From contig JAGIAF010000075.1 in NCBI GenBank assembly GCA_017745015.1, forward strand, positions 1 through 12,636: a stretch of DNA of 12,636 bases. The letters run 5' to 3'. The position numbers and the translations under genes were made by a program. Source of the stretch: Bdellovibrio sp. GTDB lineage: Bacteria > Bdellovibrionota > Bdellovibrionia > Bdellovibrionales > Bdellovibrionaceae. Below, in pieces: positions 1 through 6,747 of this stretch (its first letter is position 1; each line of letters opens with the position of its first letter). Below the pieces are notes generated by a model. That model was not told the origin of the DNA, searched no databases, and saw nothing but the letters and a program-made list of their open reading frames with translations.

Positions 1-692
1 GCCTTTGCTGATTCAGTGATGAAGAGGCCGTTGTTGGAGACAATAGTTGATTGCGTGAAGAGTTCGCTCAAAGCCGTTCCCGATTTTACGAACTTACGAA
101 TACGATGCGACGGAATCATTAACAGAGGATGCTCTTTAAGTTCCTTCACCGTCGTGGGCGCACCGTTTTTCTTTACATAGGCAGGGCTGGCAATGAGTTT
201 TAAATAGTTCGGCCCAAGTCTTCGCGCGATCATGCTGGAATCTTCTTGGCTCGAAAAACGAATCGCTAAGTCATATCCTCGCTCCACGAGGTTTTCGAAT
301 TGATCACTGAAGTGAACTTCGACTTCTACTTGAGGATTTTTCTTTCTAAACTCAGTCAGAATTTTAGCGACCGGTCCTTGCGTAAGTCCCCATGCCATTG
401 TCAGGTGAATGACTCCCCTCAACTCTCCGTGATCAGAGAACTGCTCTTCCATTTCACGAATATCGCCAAACAGACGCTGAATTTGCGGGGCAAGTTTCTT
501 ACCTTCTTCCGTAAGATTTACGGCACGAGTGCTGCGTTGAAACAGACGAATCGCCAGGGTTTCTTCCAATCTCGCCACTCGTTTGCTGACAACTGACACT
601 GGCACGTTGAGCAACTTAGCAGCGGGAGAAAAACCACCCGCCTCAGATACCTTTAAAAACGCCTCTAAGTCCTCTAAATTCTGTATTTTCAT
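1..692 (-). CDS. LysR-family transcriptional regulator, 3' end cut by window edge
   Basis: The first 230 residues are visible; the C-terminus lies beyond base 1. The start ATG is the complement of 690-692. Residues about 5-64 form the LysR winged HTH (starts MKIQNLEDLEAFLKV, contains GGFSPAAKLLNVPVSVVSKR and then RLFQRSTRAVNLTEEG). From about residue 90 comes the periplasmic-binding-protein-like effector domain, with the usual LVERGYDLAIR segment near residue 140. Family members are usually about 300 residues, so about 70 are missing. The ribosome binding site is poor (AGAAAA). The gene is divergent from the doxX-like/SDR pair, the standard LysR layout, so it probably controls that pair and itself. 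The effector is unknown. The family call is firm; the target assignment is inference. Confidence 0.93.
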   Translation of the reverse strand, partial: MKIQNLEDLEAFLKVSEAGGFSPAAKLLNVPVSVVSKRVARLEETLAIRLFQRSTRAVNLTEEGKKLAPQIQRLFGDIREMEEQFSDHGELRGVIHLTMAWGLTQGPVAKILTEFRKKNPQVEVEVHFSDQFENLVERGYDLAIRFSSQEDSSMIARRLGPNYLKLIASPAYVKKNGAPTTVKELKEHPLLMIPSHRIRKFVKSGTALSELFTQSTIVSNNGLFITESAK

Positions 693-700
693 ATTTTCTA

Positions 701-725
701 TTTTAGAAAAGATGTTTTCATAAAA
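701..725. promoter_or_regulatory. Candidate LysR operator (imperfect palindrome)
   Basis: TTTTAGAAAA (701-710), a 4-base centre GATG, then TTTTCATAAAA (715-725): the arms are complementary except for one extra base. It lies 9-33 bases upstream of the lysR start and inside the divergent intergenic region, where LysR proteins usually bind AT-rich dyads of the T-N11-A type. The binding role is inferred; AT-rich palindromes also occur by chance. Confidence 0.4.
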
Positions 726-759
726 CAAGGGATTATCATCAATACAGAAAAGACCTAAA

Positions 760-787
760 ATGACGTTGTAAGGACGGTTGTAATAAT
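760..787 (+). promoter_or_regulatory. Candidate sigma-70-type promoter of the doxX-like/SDR unit
   Basis: ATGACG (760-765, 4 of 6 to TTGACA), a 16-base spacer and AATAAT (782-787, 5 of 6 to TATAAT). This would start transcription near 794 and give a leader of about 43 bases. The weak -35 fits an activator-dependent promoter, with the dyad at 701-725 lying upstream. Confidence 0.35.
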
Positions 788-836
788 CGGAATCAATTGG
801 GACCGCTTCCGTCCTCCCTTTTAAATGGAGAACATC

Positions 837-1247
837 ATGGGAACCTCAACACAAGCTATCGCCGTTTCACTTCTAAGATTTGCTCTGGGAATTAACATCT
901 TCCTTCATGGAGTTGTTCGCCTGGGCCCTAATTATCAAAAGTTCGTGGACTGGACCACAGGCCTTTTTAAAGACGCTCCCCTCCCTGACTTTGCGGTCTC
1001 GGCCTTCGCTCACAGCGTTCCAATTTTAGAAGTCGTCATTGGTGCGCTCTTGATCGTCGGCCTTTTCACAGTACCTGCTTTGGTTGCTGGCACATTGGTG
1101 ATGATCGGTTTGATGGCTGGTATGTGCATCATTCAGAATTGGGAAATTGTCGGCATTCAAATGGTCTACATCTTGATCTATACCGCTTTGCTTTTCGTTT
1201 TAACTAATAACAATAAATTCTCTTTAGATAATTTCTTTAAAAGATAG
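837..1247 (+). CDS. DoxX-like four-helix membrane protein
   Basis: 136 residues. The start at 837 is preferred over the in-frame ATG at 825, because GGAG (827-830) sits 6 bases before 837 while nothing resembling a ribosome binding site precedes 825. The protein has the DoxX layout: an N-terminal helix ending in the signature-like LLRFALGINIFLHGVVRLG, then three further hydrophobic helices (about 60-78, 80-100 and 105-124) and a short basic tail. DoxX-like proteins are inner-membrane proteins often linked to quinone or thiol redox stress; the exact role of this one is unknown. It is followed by the SDR gene after 9 bases, so the two are probably one transcript, controlled by the divergent LysR protein. 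Confidence 0.85.
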   Translation: MGTSTQAIAVSLLRFALGINIFLHGVVRLGPNYQKFVDWTTGLFKDAPLPDFAVSAFAHSVPILEVVIGALLIVGLFTVPALVAGTLVMIGLMAGMCIIQNWEIVGIQMVYILIYTALLFVLTNNNKFSLDNFFKR

Positions 1248-1256
1248 AGGTACGTC

Positions 1257-2045
1257 ATGAAAAAGAACAAACTTGCACTCGTCACAGGCTCTACAGCTGG
1301 TATCGGTTACGCCATTGCCGAAAAGATGGTAGCACGGGGATTTGATGTGATCATCAACGGTCGCACCGAGGAGCGCGTGAATGCAGCGATCAATAATTTG
1401 ATCAAAGTCGGCGCTAGCAAATCATCCCTTCACGGAGTTGCCGCTGACCTTACAACAACTGCTGGGGTTAGTAAGGTCACGGAACTCTTTCCCGAAATCG
1501 ATGTCTTAGTGAATAACTTTGGTATCTTTGAGCCCAAGGCCTTTGCCGACATCACCGATGCAGATTGGGAGAAAATGTGGAATGGAAATTTCATGTCAGG
1601 CGCTCGCTTGTCACGTTTCTATTTCCCGAAAATGATGAAGAAAAACTATGGCCGCGTGATCTTTATTTCCAGTGAATCCGCCGTGCAAATTCCCACAGAA
1701 ATGATCCACTACGGAGTTTCTAAAACCGCACAAGTGGCATTAGCTCGCGGCATGGCTGAAACGGCGGTTGGCACCAACGTCACTGTAAACTCTATCCTCG
1801 TGGGCCCAACGAAATCCGAAGGTGTTGGCACCTTCCTGAAGCAACTTGCGGAAAAAGACCATACGAGTGAGGCTCAAGTAGAAAAAGACTTCTTCAAAAC
1901 CGCTCGTCCTTCCTCAGTCCTGCAAAGGTTCATCAAGCCCGAAGAAGTTGGTGCTTTCGTCAGCTTCGTAGCTTCTGAAGAAGCCTCGGCAATTACAGGA
2001 TCAGCTTTGAGAGTGGATGGAGGCGTTACGAGAGCCATCCTTTAG
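1257..2045 (+). CDS. Short-chain dehydrogenase/reductase (classical SDR family oxidoreductase)
   Basis: 262 residues, a typical length for a classical SDR with a Rossmann fold. Visible motifs: TGSTAGIG dinucleotide-binding loop at 10-17, NGR at 34-36 (an Arg there suggests NADP(H)), NNFG at 86-89, catalytic Asn near 111, Ser 139 in FISSES, and the Tyr152-x3-Lys156 pair in HYGVSK. The C-terminal part has the usual SAITGSALRVDGG segment that shapes the substrate pocket. The insert near 185-215 is charged and probably forms the lid. A GAGG ribosome binding site lies shortly before the ATG. The substrate cannot be read from sequence; the context with LysR and DoxX suggests reduction of a reactive carbonyl or quinone. 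Confidence 0.93.
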   Translation: MKKNKLALVTGSTAGIGYAIAEKMVARGFDVIINGRTEERVNAAINNLIKVGASKSSLHGVAADLTTTAGVSKVTELFPEIDVLVNNFGIFEPKAFADITDADWEKMWNGNFMSGARLSRFYFPKMMKKNYGRVIFISSESAVQIPTEMIHYGVSKTAQVALARGMAETAVGTNVTVNSILVGPTKSEGVGTFLKQLAEKDHTSEAQVEKDFFKTARPSSVLQRFIKPEEVGAFVSFVASEEASAITGSALRVDGGVTRAIL

Positions 2046-2057
2046 TATATATGCAGA

Positions 2058-2105
2058 CGGACAATGTCCGCCGAAGCCCTCGGCGAAGGAGGAAGGAGGA
2101 AGGAG
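2058..2105. repeat. Compound repeat: two hairpins plus three GAAGGAG tandem copies
   Basis: CGGACA (2058-2063) pairs with TGTCCG (2065-2070); GCCGA (2070-2074) pairs with TCGGC (2080-2084) around AGCCC; then GAAGGAG occurs three times in exact tandem (2085-2105). A further AAGGAGC/GCTTCCTT pairing reaches to 2123. There is no U-tract, so it is not a standard terminator for the SDR gene. The look is that of a dispersed intergenic palindromic element, but only one copy is in the window. Confidence 0.6.
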
Positions 2106-2159
2106 CATAATGCGAAGCTTCCTTAGTGACCAAGAGTGCTAAAATAGCGTAGATTGACT

Positions 2160-2210
2160 GGTACTGACCCACTTTTAACGCATGCTTGCTACCAAAAGTG
2201 TGTCCGTACC
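2160..2210. repeat. 17-base imperfect inverted repeat upstream of lpdA
   Basis: GGTACTGACCCACTTTT (2160-2176) and AAAAGTGTGTCCGTACC (2194-2210) are complementary at 15 of 17 positions around a 17-base centre. The right arm is part of a 24-base block (2188-2211) found again, without a mismatch, at 5047-5070. This points to a dispersed REP- or MITE-like element rather than a terminator. It ends 15 bases before the lpdA start, so it will be in the lpdA leader if the promoter is upstream. Confidence 0.7.
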
Positions 2211-2225
2211 TAAGAAGGAAGATTT

Positions 2226-3635
2226 ATGGCAGACAATCAATTTGATCTTATTGTTATTGGTTCCGGTCCTGGTGGATATGTGGGCGCGATCCGTGCGGCA
2301 CAACTTGGACTTAAAACAGCAGTTGTTGAAAAAGACAAAACGTTCGGTGGTACTTGCTTGAACGTAGGTTGCATTCCTTCAAAAGCACTTCTTGAAAGTT
2401 CTGAGCACTACCAAGCTGTGCAACACGACTTGGCTGCCCACGGTGTGAAAGTTTCCAAATTTGAATTGGATCTTCCAACGATGCTTGCTCGTAAAGACAA
2501 AGTTGTAAAAACAAACACAGAAGGTATCGCTTTCTTGTTTAAGAAAAACAAAATCACTTCTTTCAACGGCTTCGGTAAAATCTTGAGCGCTGGTAAAGTG
2601 GAAGTGAAAGGTGAAGACGGCAACACTCAAGTGTTGACGACTAAATCTATCATGATCGCTTCGGGTTCAGTTCCAGTGGAACTTCCCTTCTTGAAATACG
2701 ACGAAAAGCGTATCGTTTCTAACACGGGTGCCTTGATCATTCCGAAAGTGCCAAAAACTATGATCGTAGTTGGCGGTGGTGTGATCGGTTTGGAATTGGG
2801 TTCTGTATGGCAACGTCTTGGCGCTGAAGTGACAGTGATCGAGTACACAGCTCGTCTTGGTGGTCCTACTGACCAAGATTGTATGAACGTTTTGAAGAAA
2901 AACTTGGAAAAAGAAGGCATGAAGTTCCTTCTTTCTACAAAAGTAACTGGTTCTAAAGTCGTTGGCGACGGCGTTGAAGTGACATACGAATCTTTGACTG
3001 ACGGTAAAGCGACAACAGCAAAAGCCGAAGTTGTTCTAGTAGCGACGGGCCGCAAACCATTCACTAACGGTTTGGGTTGCGAAGAAGTGGGCATCCAAAA
3101 AGATCCACAAGGTCGCATCGTCGTTGATAAACACTACCAAACTTCTGTTCCAGGCATCTACGCGATCGGTGACGTTATCGCCGGTCCAATGCTTGCGCAC
3201 AAAGCGGAAGAAGAAGGCGTTGCCCTTGCAGAAATGCTTGCAGGCAAAGCCGGTCACGTGAACTACGACACTGTTCCAGGTGTGATCTATACTCACCCAG
3301 AAGTTGCGACTGTTGGTTTGACTGAAGAGCAACTCAAAGAAAAAGGTGTGGAGTTTAACGTTGGTAAATTCCCGTTCATGGCGAACGGTCGCGCTCGCGC
3401 GAAAGGCTTCACGGAAGGTTTCGTGAAAATCATCGCGGATAAGAAAACAGACAAAATCTTGGGTGCTCACATGGTAGGCCCAGGCGTTTCTGAGTTGATC
3501 CACGAAGTGATCGTATGCATGGAATTCGGTGGCAGCAGTGAAGATCTAGCAAGATCATTCCACGCCCATCCGACTTTGAGCGAAGTTGTGCGTGAAGCAG
3601 CCTTGGCTGTTGAAAAACGCGCCCGCCAAATGTAA
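2226..3635 (+). CDS. lpdA: Dihydrolipoyl dehydrogenase (E3 of 2-oxoacid dehydrogenase complexes)
   Basis: 469 residues, the normal E3 length. It reoxidises dihydrolipoyl groups of the pyruvate, 2-oxoglutarate or glycine-cleavage complexes with FAD and NAD+. Motifs in order: FAD-binding GSGPGG at 12-17; redox disulfide Cys44-Cys49 in GGTCLNVGCIPSK; NAD-binding GGGVIG at 183-188; ATGRKP near 273; second FAD motif AIGD at 313-316; the dimerisation domain with the catalytic His448/Glu453 pair in HAHPTLSE. AAGGAAG lies just before the ATG. Codon use is regular and the gene is rich in favoured codons, as expected for a highly expressed housekeeping enzyme. E1 and E2 genes are not in the window, so which complex it serves is open; one E3 commonly serves all. 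Confidence 0.97.
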   Translation: MADNQFDLIVIGSGPGGYVGAIRAAQLGLKTAVVEKDKTFGGTCLNVGCIPSKALLESSEHYQAVQHDLAAHGVKVSKFELDLPTMLARKDKVVKTNTEGIAFLFKKNKITSFNGFGKILSAGKVEVKGEDGNTQVLTTKSIMIASGSVPVELPFLKYDEKRIVSNTGALIIPKVPKTMIVVGGGVIGLELGSVWQRLGAEVTVIEYTARLGGPTDQDCMNVLKKNLEKEGMKFLLSTKVTGSKVVGDGVEVTYESLTDGKATTAKAEVVLVATGRKPFTNGLGCEEVGIQKDPQGRIVVDKHYQTSVPGIYAIGDVIAGPMLAHKAEEEGVALAEMLAGKAGHVNYDTVPGVIYTHPEVATVGLTEEQLKEKGVEFNVGKFPFMANGRARAKGFTEGFVKIIADKKTDKILGAHMVGPGVSELIHEVIVCMEFGGSSEDLARSFHAHPTLSEVVREAALAVEKRARQM

Positions 3636-3649
3636 CTGAATTAAACTCC

Positions 3650-3677
3650 AAGCCCTCGGTTACCCGGGGGCTTTTTT
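3650..3677 (+). terminator. Rho-independent terminator after lpdA
   Basis: AAGCCCTCGG (3650-3659) pairs over 10 bases, with one G-U, with CCGGGGGCTT (3664-3673) around the loop TTAC, and a run of six T (3672-3677) follows. It lies 15 bases past the lpdA stop. Confidence 0.92.
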
Positions 3678-3723
3678 ATTTTAAGGACCCTGCTTTATTA
3701 AATCCTCCAAACGCTTTCACAAG

Positions 3724-4575
3724 GTGAATATCGAGATCAGCAATATCTGCAATTTGCAGTGTAGCTTCTGTCCACCTGTGGAGCGCGAGAAAAAGATGAT
3801 GAGTCTTGAGGTCTTTGAATCGGTTATCGCGCAAGTGGCTCCCCTCACTGATCAGGTGACTTTGCATTTGATGGGCGATCCTTTAGTGCATCCGAAGCTT
3901 GCCGAGTTTTTGGATATCTGCACCAACCATAAAGTTCCGGTGTTCTTAGTGACCAACGGTGTCCTGATGAACCAAGCCAAAGAAGATCTTCTGCTGCGCC
4001 CGATTTTACGTCAGGTGAATTTCTCTTTGCACAGCTTTCATGACAACTATGGCGATAAAGATCCGACCATCTATTTAAGTAAGATCTTTAAATACACTCG
4101 CCGGGCAATGGAAGAGCGACCTGATTTATATATCAACTATCGCCTGTGGAATTTGGATGCGCCTCTGGGCACGGGCCAACACAATCGCTCGATGCTTGAT
4201 CGCGTGTGCTCGGAGTTTAATTTTACCTTCAATCAAGAAATCGACGTCCGCCGCAACAAGAGTGTGCGCATTCAAAATCGCCTGCATTTGCACTTCGATA
4301 CGGAGTTCACATGGCCTTCGGTCGATCTACCAATTCTCGGCACTCGCGGCACTTGCTATGGCCTCTCTAGCCACTTTGGCGTGCTTGCCGATGGCACCGT
4401 CGTGCCATGCTGCTTGGATAAAGAGGGCAAGATTCCTCTAGGTAACGTCAAAGATGAGTCCATTGTTTCTATCTTAGGATCCGATCGCTCTGTAAAAATC
4501 CTCAAAGGATTTAAGGACGGTAAACTTATTGAAAACCTTTGCCAGCGCTGCCAATACATCACGAGATTCAATTAA
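3724..4575 (+). CDS. Radical SAM protein with SPASM/Twitch-like C-terminal cysteines
   Basis: 283 residues from the GTG at 3724. The CxxxCxxC cluster (Cys9, 13, 16 in CNLQCSFC) marks a radical SAM enzyme; MGDP (50-53) matches the glycine/GEP motif that holds the SAM amino group, and LVTNG (75-79) the next strand. Cys211, Cys229/230 and the pair Cys273-x2-Cys276, together with GVLADGTVVPCC, look like an auxiliary Fe-S SPASM or Twitch domain, as in enzymes that modify peptides or act in cofactor synthesis. No small peptide substrate gene is evident nearby, so the substrate is unknown. The reading frame stays open back to a stop at 3682 and AAGGA (3683-3687) suits an ATT at 3697, so the real protein may be 9 residues longer. 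The transcript presumably starts by its own promoter or by read-through of the lpdA terminator. Confidence 0.85.
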   Translation: MNIEISNICNLQCSFCPPVEREKKMMSLEVFESVIAQVAPLTDQVTLHLMGDPLVHPKLAEFLDICTNHKVPVFLVTNGVLMNQAKEDLLLRPILRQVNFSLHSFHDNYGDKDPTIYLSKIFKYTRRAMEERPDLYINYRLWNLDAPLGTGQHNRSMLDRVCSEFNFTFNQEIDVRRNKSVRIQNRLHLHFDTEFTWPSVDLPILGTRGTCYGLSSHFGVLADGTVVPCCLDKEGKIPLGNVKDESIVSILGSDRSVKILKGFKDGKLIENLCQRCQYITRFN

Positions 4576-4593
4576 ACCGTCGACGAACTATCG

Positions 4594-4622
4594 TTCTAAT
4601 TATTAGATAATTGTCATATAAA
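4594..4622 (+). promoter_or_regulatory. Candidate promoter and operator of the XRE gene
   Basis: A perfect 6-base inverted repeat AATTAT-TAG-ATAATT (4598-4612) lies between a weak -35-like TTCTAA (4594-4599) and a -10-like TATAAA (4617-4622, 5 of 6), spaced 17. A dyad over the promoter spacer is where small XRE repressors commonly bind their own promoter. Other -10 choices in this AT-rich stretch (GATAAT at 4606) are possible. Confidence 0.3.
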
Positions 4623-4682
4623 ACATCTATTTTACACACCCAAACATTCCAACTAAAAATGGCTCCATTAACGGAGACGACA

Positions 4683-4967
4683 ATGGACACTCTTGCTAAA
4701 AGATTGAAAGCCTTTCGCCAAGAAAAGCACCTCTCAGCCCAAGAACTCGCAGAGACTTGCGGTATTCCGGTAACGACTTACCGTGAGTGGGAAAATGGCC
4801 GCCAAATTCAAGGTGAACCCTATGAAAAGCTGGCCGAAGCATTGGGCGTTTCTTTGTTTGAATTGATGACTGGCAGAAAGCCGAAGTACTCAGATGTGTT
4901 TTTCAAACTCGACGAATTGGAAAAACAGATCGCCGATCTGCGCGGGCATCTGTCTGCAATGGCATAA
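4683..4967 (+). CDS. Small XRE-family HTH transcriptional regulator
   Basis: 94 residues. ATG 4683 is chosen because GGAG (4673-4676) lies 6 bases upstream; earlier in-frame starts (TTG 4611, ATG 4659) have no ribosome binding site. Residues about 3-62 form the five-helix XRE/Cro-cI DNA-binding domain, with LSAQELAETCGIPVTTYREW as helices 2 and 3 and YEKLAEALGVSLFELMTG as the end. Residues about 72-91 (KLDELEKQIADLRGHL) are a short heptad-type coiled coil, likely a dimerisation segment. There is no ligand-binding or toxin/antitoxin partner beside it; the neighbour downstream is convergent. Its target is unknown; control of its own promoter through the dyad at 4598-4612 is plausible. Confidence 0.9.
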   Translation: MDTLAKRLKAFRQEKHLSAQELAETCGIPVTTYREWENGRQIQGEPYEKLAEALGVSLFELMTGRKPKYSDVFFKLDELEKQIADLRGHLSAMA

Positions 4968-5000
4968 GTTTCAAATACACACTCTCGATAGAAATAAGAA

Positions 5001-5031
5001 AGCCCGCGGGATTTTCCCGTGGGCTTTTTTT
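5001..5031 (+). terminator. Strong terminator after the XRE gene, probably bidirectional
   Basis: AGCCCGCGGGA (5001-5011) pairs over 11 bases, with one G-U, with TCCCGTGGGCT (5015-5025) around TTT, followed by seven T (5025-5031). On the other strand the same stem is followed by the U-rich TTCTTATTTC, so it can also end the leftward transcript of the gene that stops at 5070. Confidence 0.92.
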
Positions 5032-5046
5032 ATTTAACGCGAGCGC

Positions 5047-5070
5047 GCTACCAAAAGTGTGTCCGTACCT
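5047..5070. repeat. Solo half-copy of the 24-base repeat, abutting a stop codon
   Basis: Exact 24-base copy of 2188-2211, containing CCAAAAGTGTGTCCGTACC. Only this arm is present; no matching left arm lies nearby. Its last base is the first base (complement) of the TAA of the leftward gene at 5070. Confidence 0.85.
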
Positions 5071-5516
5071 TAGCGAGCGACGTCGGCCATTGTGTCTGTT
5101 GCGTAAACTTTGCTGCCTTTGATTTTTTCTAGAGCGGAATCAAGAAGATCACGATCCATTTTTGCTGCTTTCATATTGCAGATACCGTGAACTAGGTCTG
5201 CGTAGGCTTTGCAAGTTTTTGGATAGCAGTTCAACTCGTCACCCATGATCAAAACAAAGCGGTCTTGGCTGATAGACGCCAAAGACTTGAATGTGCCGTC
5301 TTTTCGCATAAAACGCGAAGCCATGCTGTTCACTTGCGTCGTCGTCAATTGAGAGCAATATAGCTTCTTGCCTTCAGATTTGCGTTCTTTATTCAAAACG
5401 ATCAACTGTTGGTTTACTGTATCTACAAGGGTATCGATGAATTGCTCCGTGCTCATGCTGGCGAAAGCTGGTGTTGCTAGCGACATCGTAACTAGTAGGC
5501 CCATCAACTTTTTCAT
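5070..5516 (-). CDS. Small secreted protein with four cysteines, function unknown
   Basis: 148 residues. The start at 5516 is preferred over the longer open frame to 5657, because GAGGAG lies 7 bases before it and a clean Sec signal peptide follows (MKKLMGLLVTMSLATPAFA, cut after residue 19). The mature part is mostly helical and charged, with Cys54, Cys97, Cys102 and Cys113, an even number that could form two disulfides in the periplasm. I recognise no enzyme motif. It is the last of five leftward envelope genes; 110 bases separate it from the previous stop, so it may have its own promoter. Transcription probably ends at the stem at 5001-5031. The gene call is firm, the function open. Confidence 0.85.
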   Translation of the reverse strand: MKKLMGLLVTMSLATPAFASMSTEQFIDTLVDTVNQQLIVLNKERKSEGKKLYCSQLTTTQVNSMASRFMRKDGTFKSLASISQDRFVLIMGDELNCYPKTCKAYADLVHGICNMKAAKMDRDLLDSALEKIKGSKVYATDTMADVAR

Positions 5517-5536
5517 CGAAATTCTCCTCAGGAAAA

Positions 5537-5594
5537 GGTGCAGTTTGGTGCACAAAGTTTCAACTTTTCTATAGGAGAACGGAACAAAGCTCAA
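5537..5594 (-). promoter_or_regulatory. Candidate promoter with direct-repeat leader for the 148-residue gene
   Basis: On the minus strand TTGAGC (5594-5589), a short 15-base spacer and TATAGA (5573-5568) form a weak promoter. Downstream, in the presumed leader, TGCACC occurs twice exactly 10 bases apart (5552-5547 and 5542-5537), one helical turn, just before the ribosome binding site. The hexamer spacing suggests a protein site; this is inference. Confidence 0.25.
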
Positions 5595-5626
5595 GTCACA
5601 TTGAAAAAACTTTCCCTGTGTCAAAA

Positions 5627-6067
5627 CTATCGACACAAGCTTTGCAATACATTCCATCCAGGTCGAACTGCTGGCTCTTGAGGAGCATCATCTGCAAGCG
5701 GCTCAAACTCGTTGATCATGTTGTTTTCATAGCGCAAGCAATCGCGTTTTTTGAAGCCACTTTGAGGAGGTACTGACTCCAGAACCGACACCATGAGATC
5801 CATGTAAGCTTCATCATGGGCACTCTGAGGATAAGTGTTATCTCGCAGCGCTTTGATTTCATCGAGGGTCCGATTCATAGCGCGATACTTATCTTTTGTA
5901 GATTTAGCGTTCAAAATGTCTTTATCCATCGACCGCGTGAGCGCATCCACTTGCGAACGAAGGTTCGCTCCGTTGCTGTTCAAGGTGCCGTACCCGTTAG
6001 GTGGAATTGCGCCTTCTGCTAATGAGAACAGAAAGAAGAAACCTAGCAAACAACATAGGTTTTTCAT
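5627..6067 (-). CDS. Small secreted protein, function unknown
   Basis: 146 residues. A strong AAGGAGG (6080-6074) lies 6 bases before the ATG. Residues 1-20 (MKNLCCLLGFFFLFSLAEGA) are a Sec signal peptide; the two Cys at 5-6 are not placed as a lipobox. The mature protein has a helical middle (about 35-100, with ANLRSQVDALTRSMDKD) and a C-terminal part with Cys110 and Cys145 that may form one disulfide. No known domain is recognised. It sits between the four-helix membrane protein gene (104 bases upstream) and the four-Cys secreted protein gene downstream, all leftward, so it is probably part of the same envelope module. Confidence 0.85.
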   Translation of the reverse strand: MKNLCCLLGFFFLFSLAEGAIPPNGYGTLNSNGANLRSQVDALTRSMDKDILNAKSTKDKYRAMNRTLDEIKALRDNTYPQSAHDEAYMDLMVSVLESVPPQSGFKKRDCLRYENNMINEFEPLADDAPQEPAVRPGWNVLQSLCR

Positions 6068-6171
6068 TGGCGACCTCCTTGCAGCCCCATGATAGTTCCG
6101 CCGAGAAGTTTTTCAATAGAGAGGGTCGTGGTTTCGACAAAGATCAATGCCGAAGCAAGACTTTTAACATT

Positions 6172-6747
6172 TTAAAAAGTGTAACTGATCGCCATCACGG
6201 TGTTAGCCGCACCGAGGAAATAGAATACCGATTTGACATCAGAATTTTCTTCTTGAGCGGCACTATAGAAGTTCGCCACTGCAATCAAAGCGTGAGTGGC
6301 GACCCGAATCCAACGGCGATTTTCGCGCCACTGTCTTTCTTTTTCCAAATAACGTTTTAAGATCGCATTCTTTTCCTGAATGGAAATGTTGGCATGTTCA
6401 AGAGCATAGTAGAAAGAATCATACTCATTTCCCGTCCAATAGTAGCTCGCACCTAAACCAATCGCCGCGATACCCACAGTGGATGTAATAGCATAGACAC
6501 TGCGACTGAAGGGATCTTCCGCTAAGTTATATCCCACCACACCACCAACGGCGGCAAGACCTCCCGAGATCATATAGCTCAAACCTAGACGCTCATCTTC
6601 ACGCTGTTGTTCAAGAACGAAACCACGAAACTCTGACCAATTGGGCAGACCTTTGTATTCAAGATCTTCGCGATCTTTATCCTTCGCAAAAGCAAAAGAG
6701 CCAGCCAGAGTTGAAATAAAAAGAAGCAGCAGAAGTATTCTGATCAC
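6172..6747 (-). CDS. Four-helix membrane protein with signal sequence, function unknown
   Basis: 191 residues. Its ATG overlaps the stop of the beta-barrel gene (ATGA), so translation is coupled. Residues 1-21 look like a cleavable signal peptide (cut after AFA). Then follow hydrophobic segments at about 56-76 (Gly-rich, SGGLAAVGGVVGYN), 83-104, 147-164 and 172-191, with a long charged helix (120-146, NAILKRYLEKERQWRENRRW) between the second and third. The protein ends in SYTF; a terminal Phe is typical of outer-membrane barrels, but the helical, Gly-rich segments argue against a barrel. No family is recognised. It is the third of three overlapping envelope genes. Confidence 0.83.
   Translation of the reverse strand: MIRILLLLLFISTLAGSFAFAKDKDREDLEYKGLPNWSEFRGFVLEQQREDERLGLSYMISGGLAAVGGVVGYNLAEDPFSRSVYAITSTVGIAAIGLGASYYWTGNEYDSFYYALEHANISIQEKNAILKRYLEKERQWRENRRWIRVATHALIAVANFYSAAQEENSDVKSVFYFLGAANTVMAISYTF

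Noticed and set aside
300..596. 98-codon rightward open frame
   Set aside because: It is the complement of the LysR gene, which has clear HTH and effector-domain sequence.
698..721. Seven-codon mini-ORF (MKTSFLK) ahead of lysR as a leader peptide
   Set aside because: It has no ribosome binding site and the region is simple AT-rich palindrome; chance is sufficient.
2085..2105. Tandem GAAGGAG copies as a CRISPR-like array
   Set aside because: The units are 7 bases with no spacers; this is a simple tandem repeat.
2627..3118. Long open frame antisense to lpdA (163 codons), and others like it at 2311-2630 and 3036-3651
   Set aside because: They lie wholly within lpdA on the opposite strand, arise from its codon bias, and show no ribosome binding site or recognisable protein.
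5602..5624. Perfect TTGACA on the minus strand (5624-5619) as a -35 box for the 148-residue gene
   Set aside because: The position 17 bases on reads ATGTGA, which is not a -10 box, and TTGACA overlaps no better partner.
6160..6180. AT-rich hairpin after the four-helix protein gene as a terminator
   Set aside because: The stem is almost all A-T with a bulge, overlaps the stop codon and has no clear U-tract.
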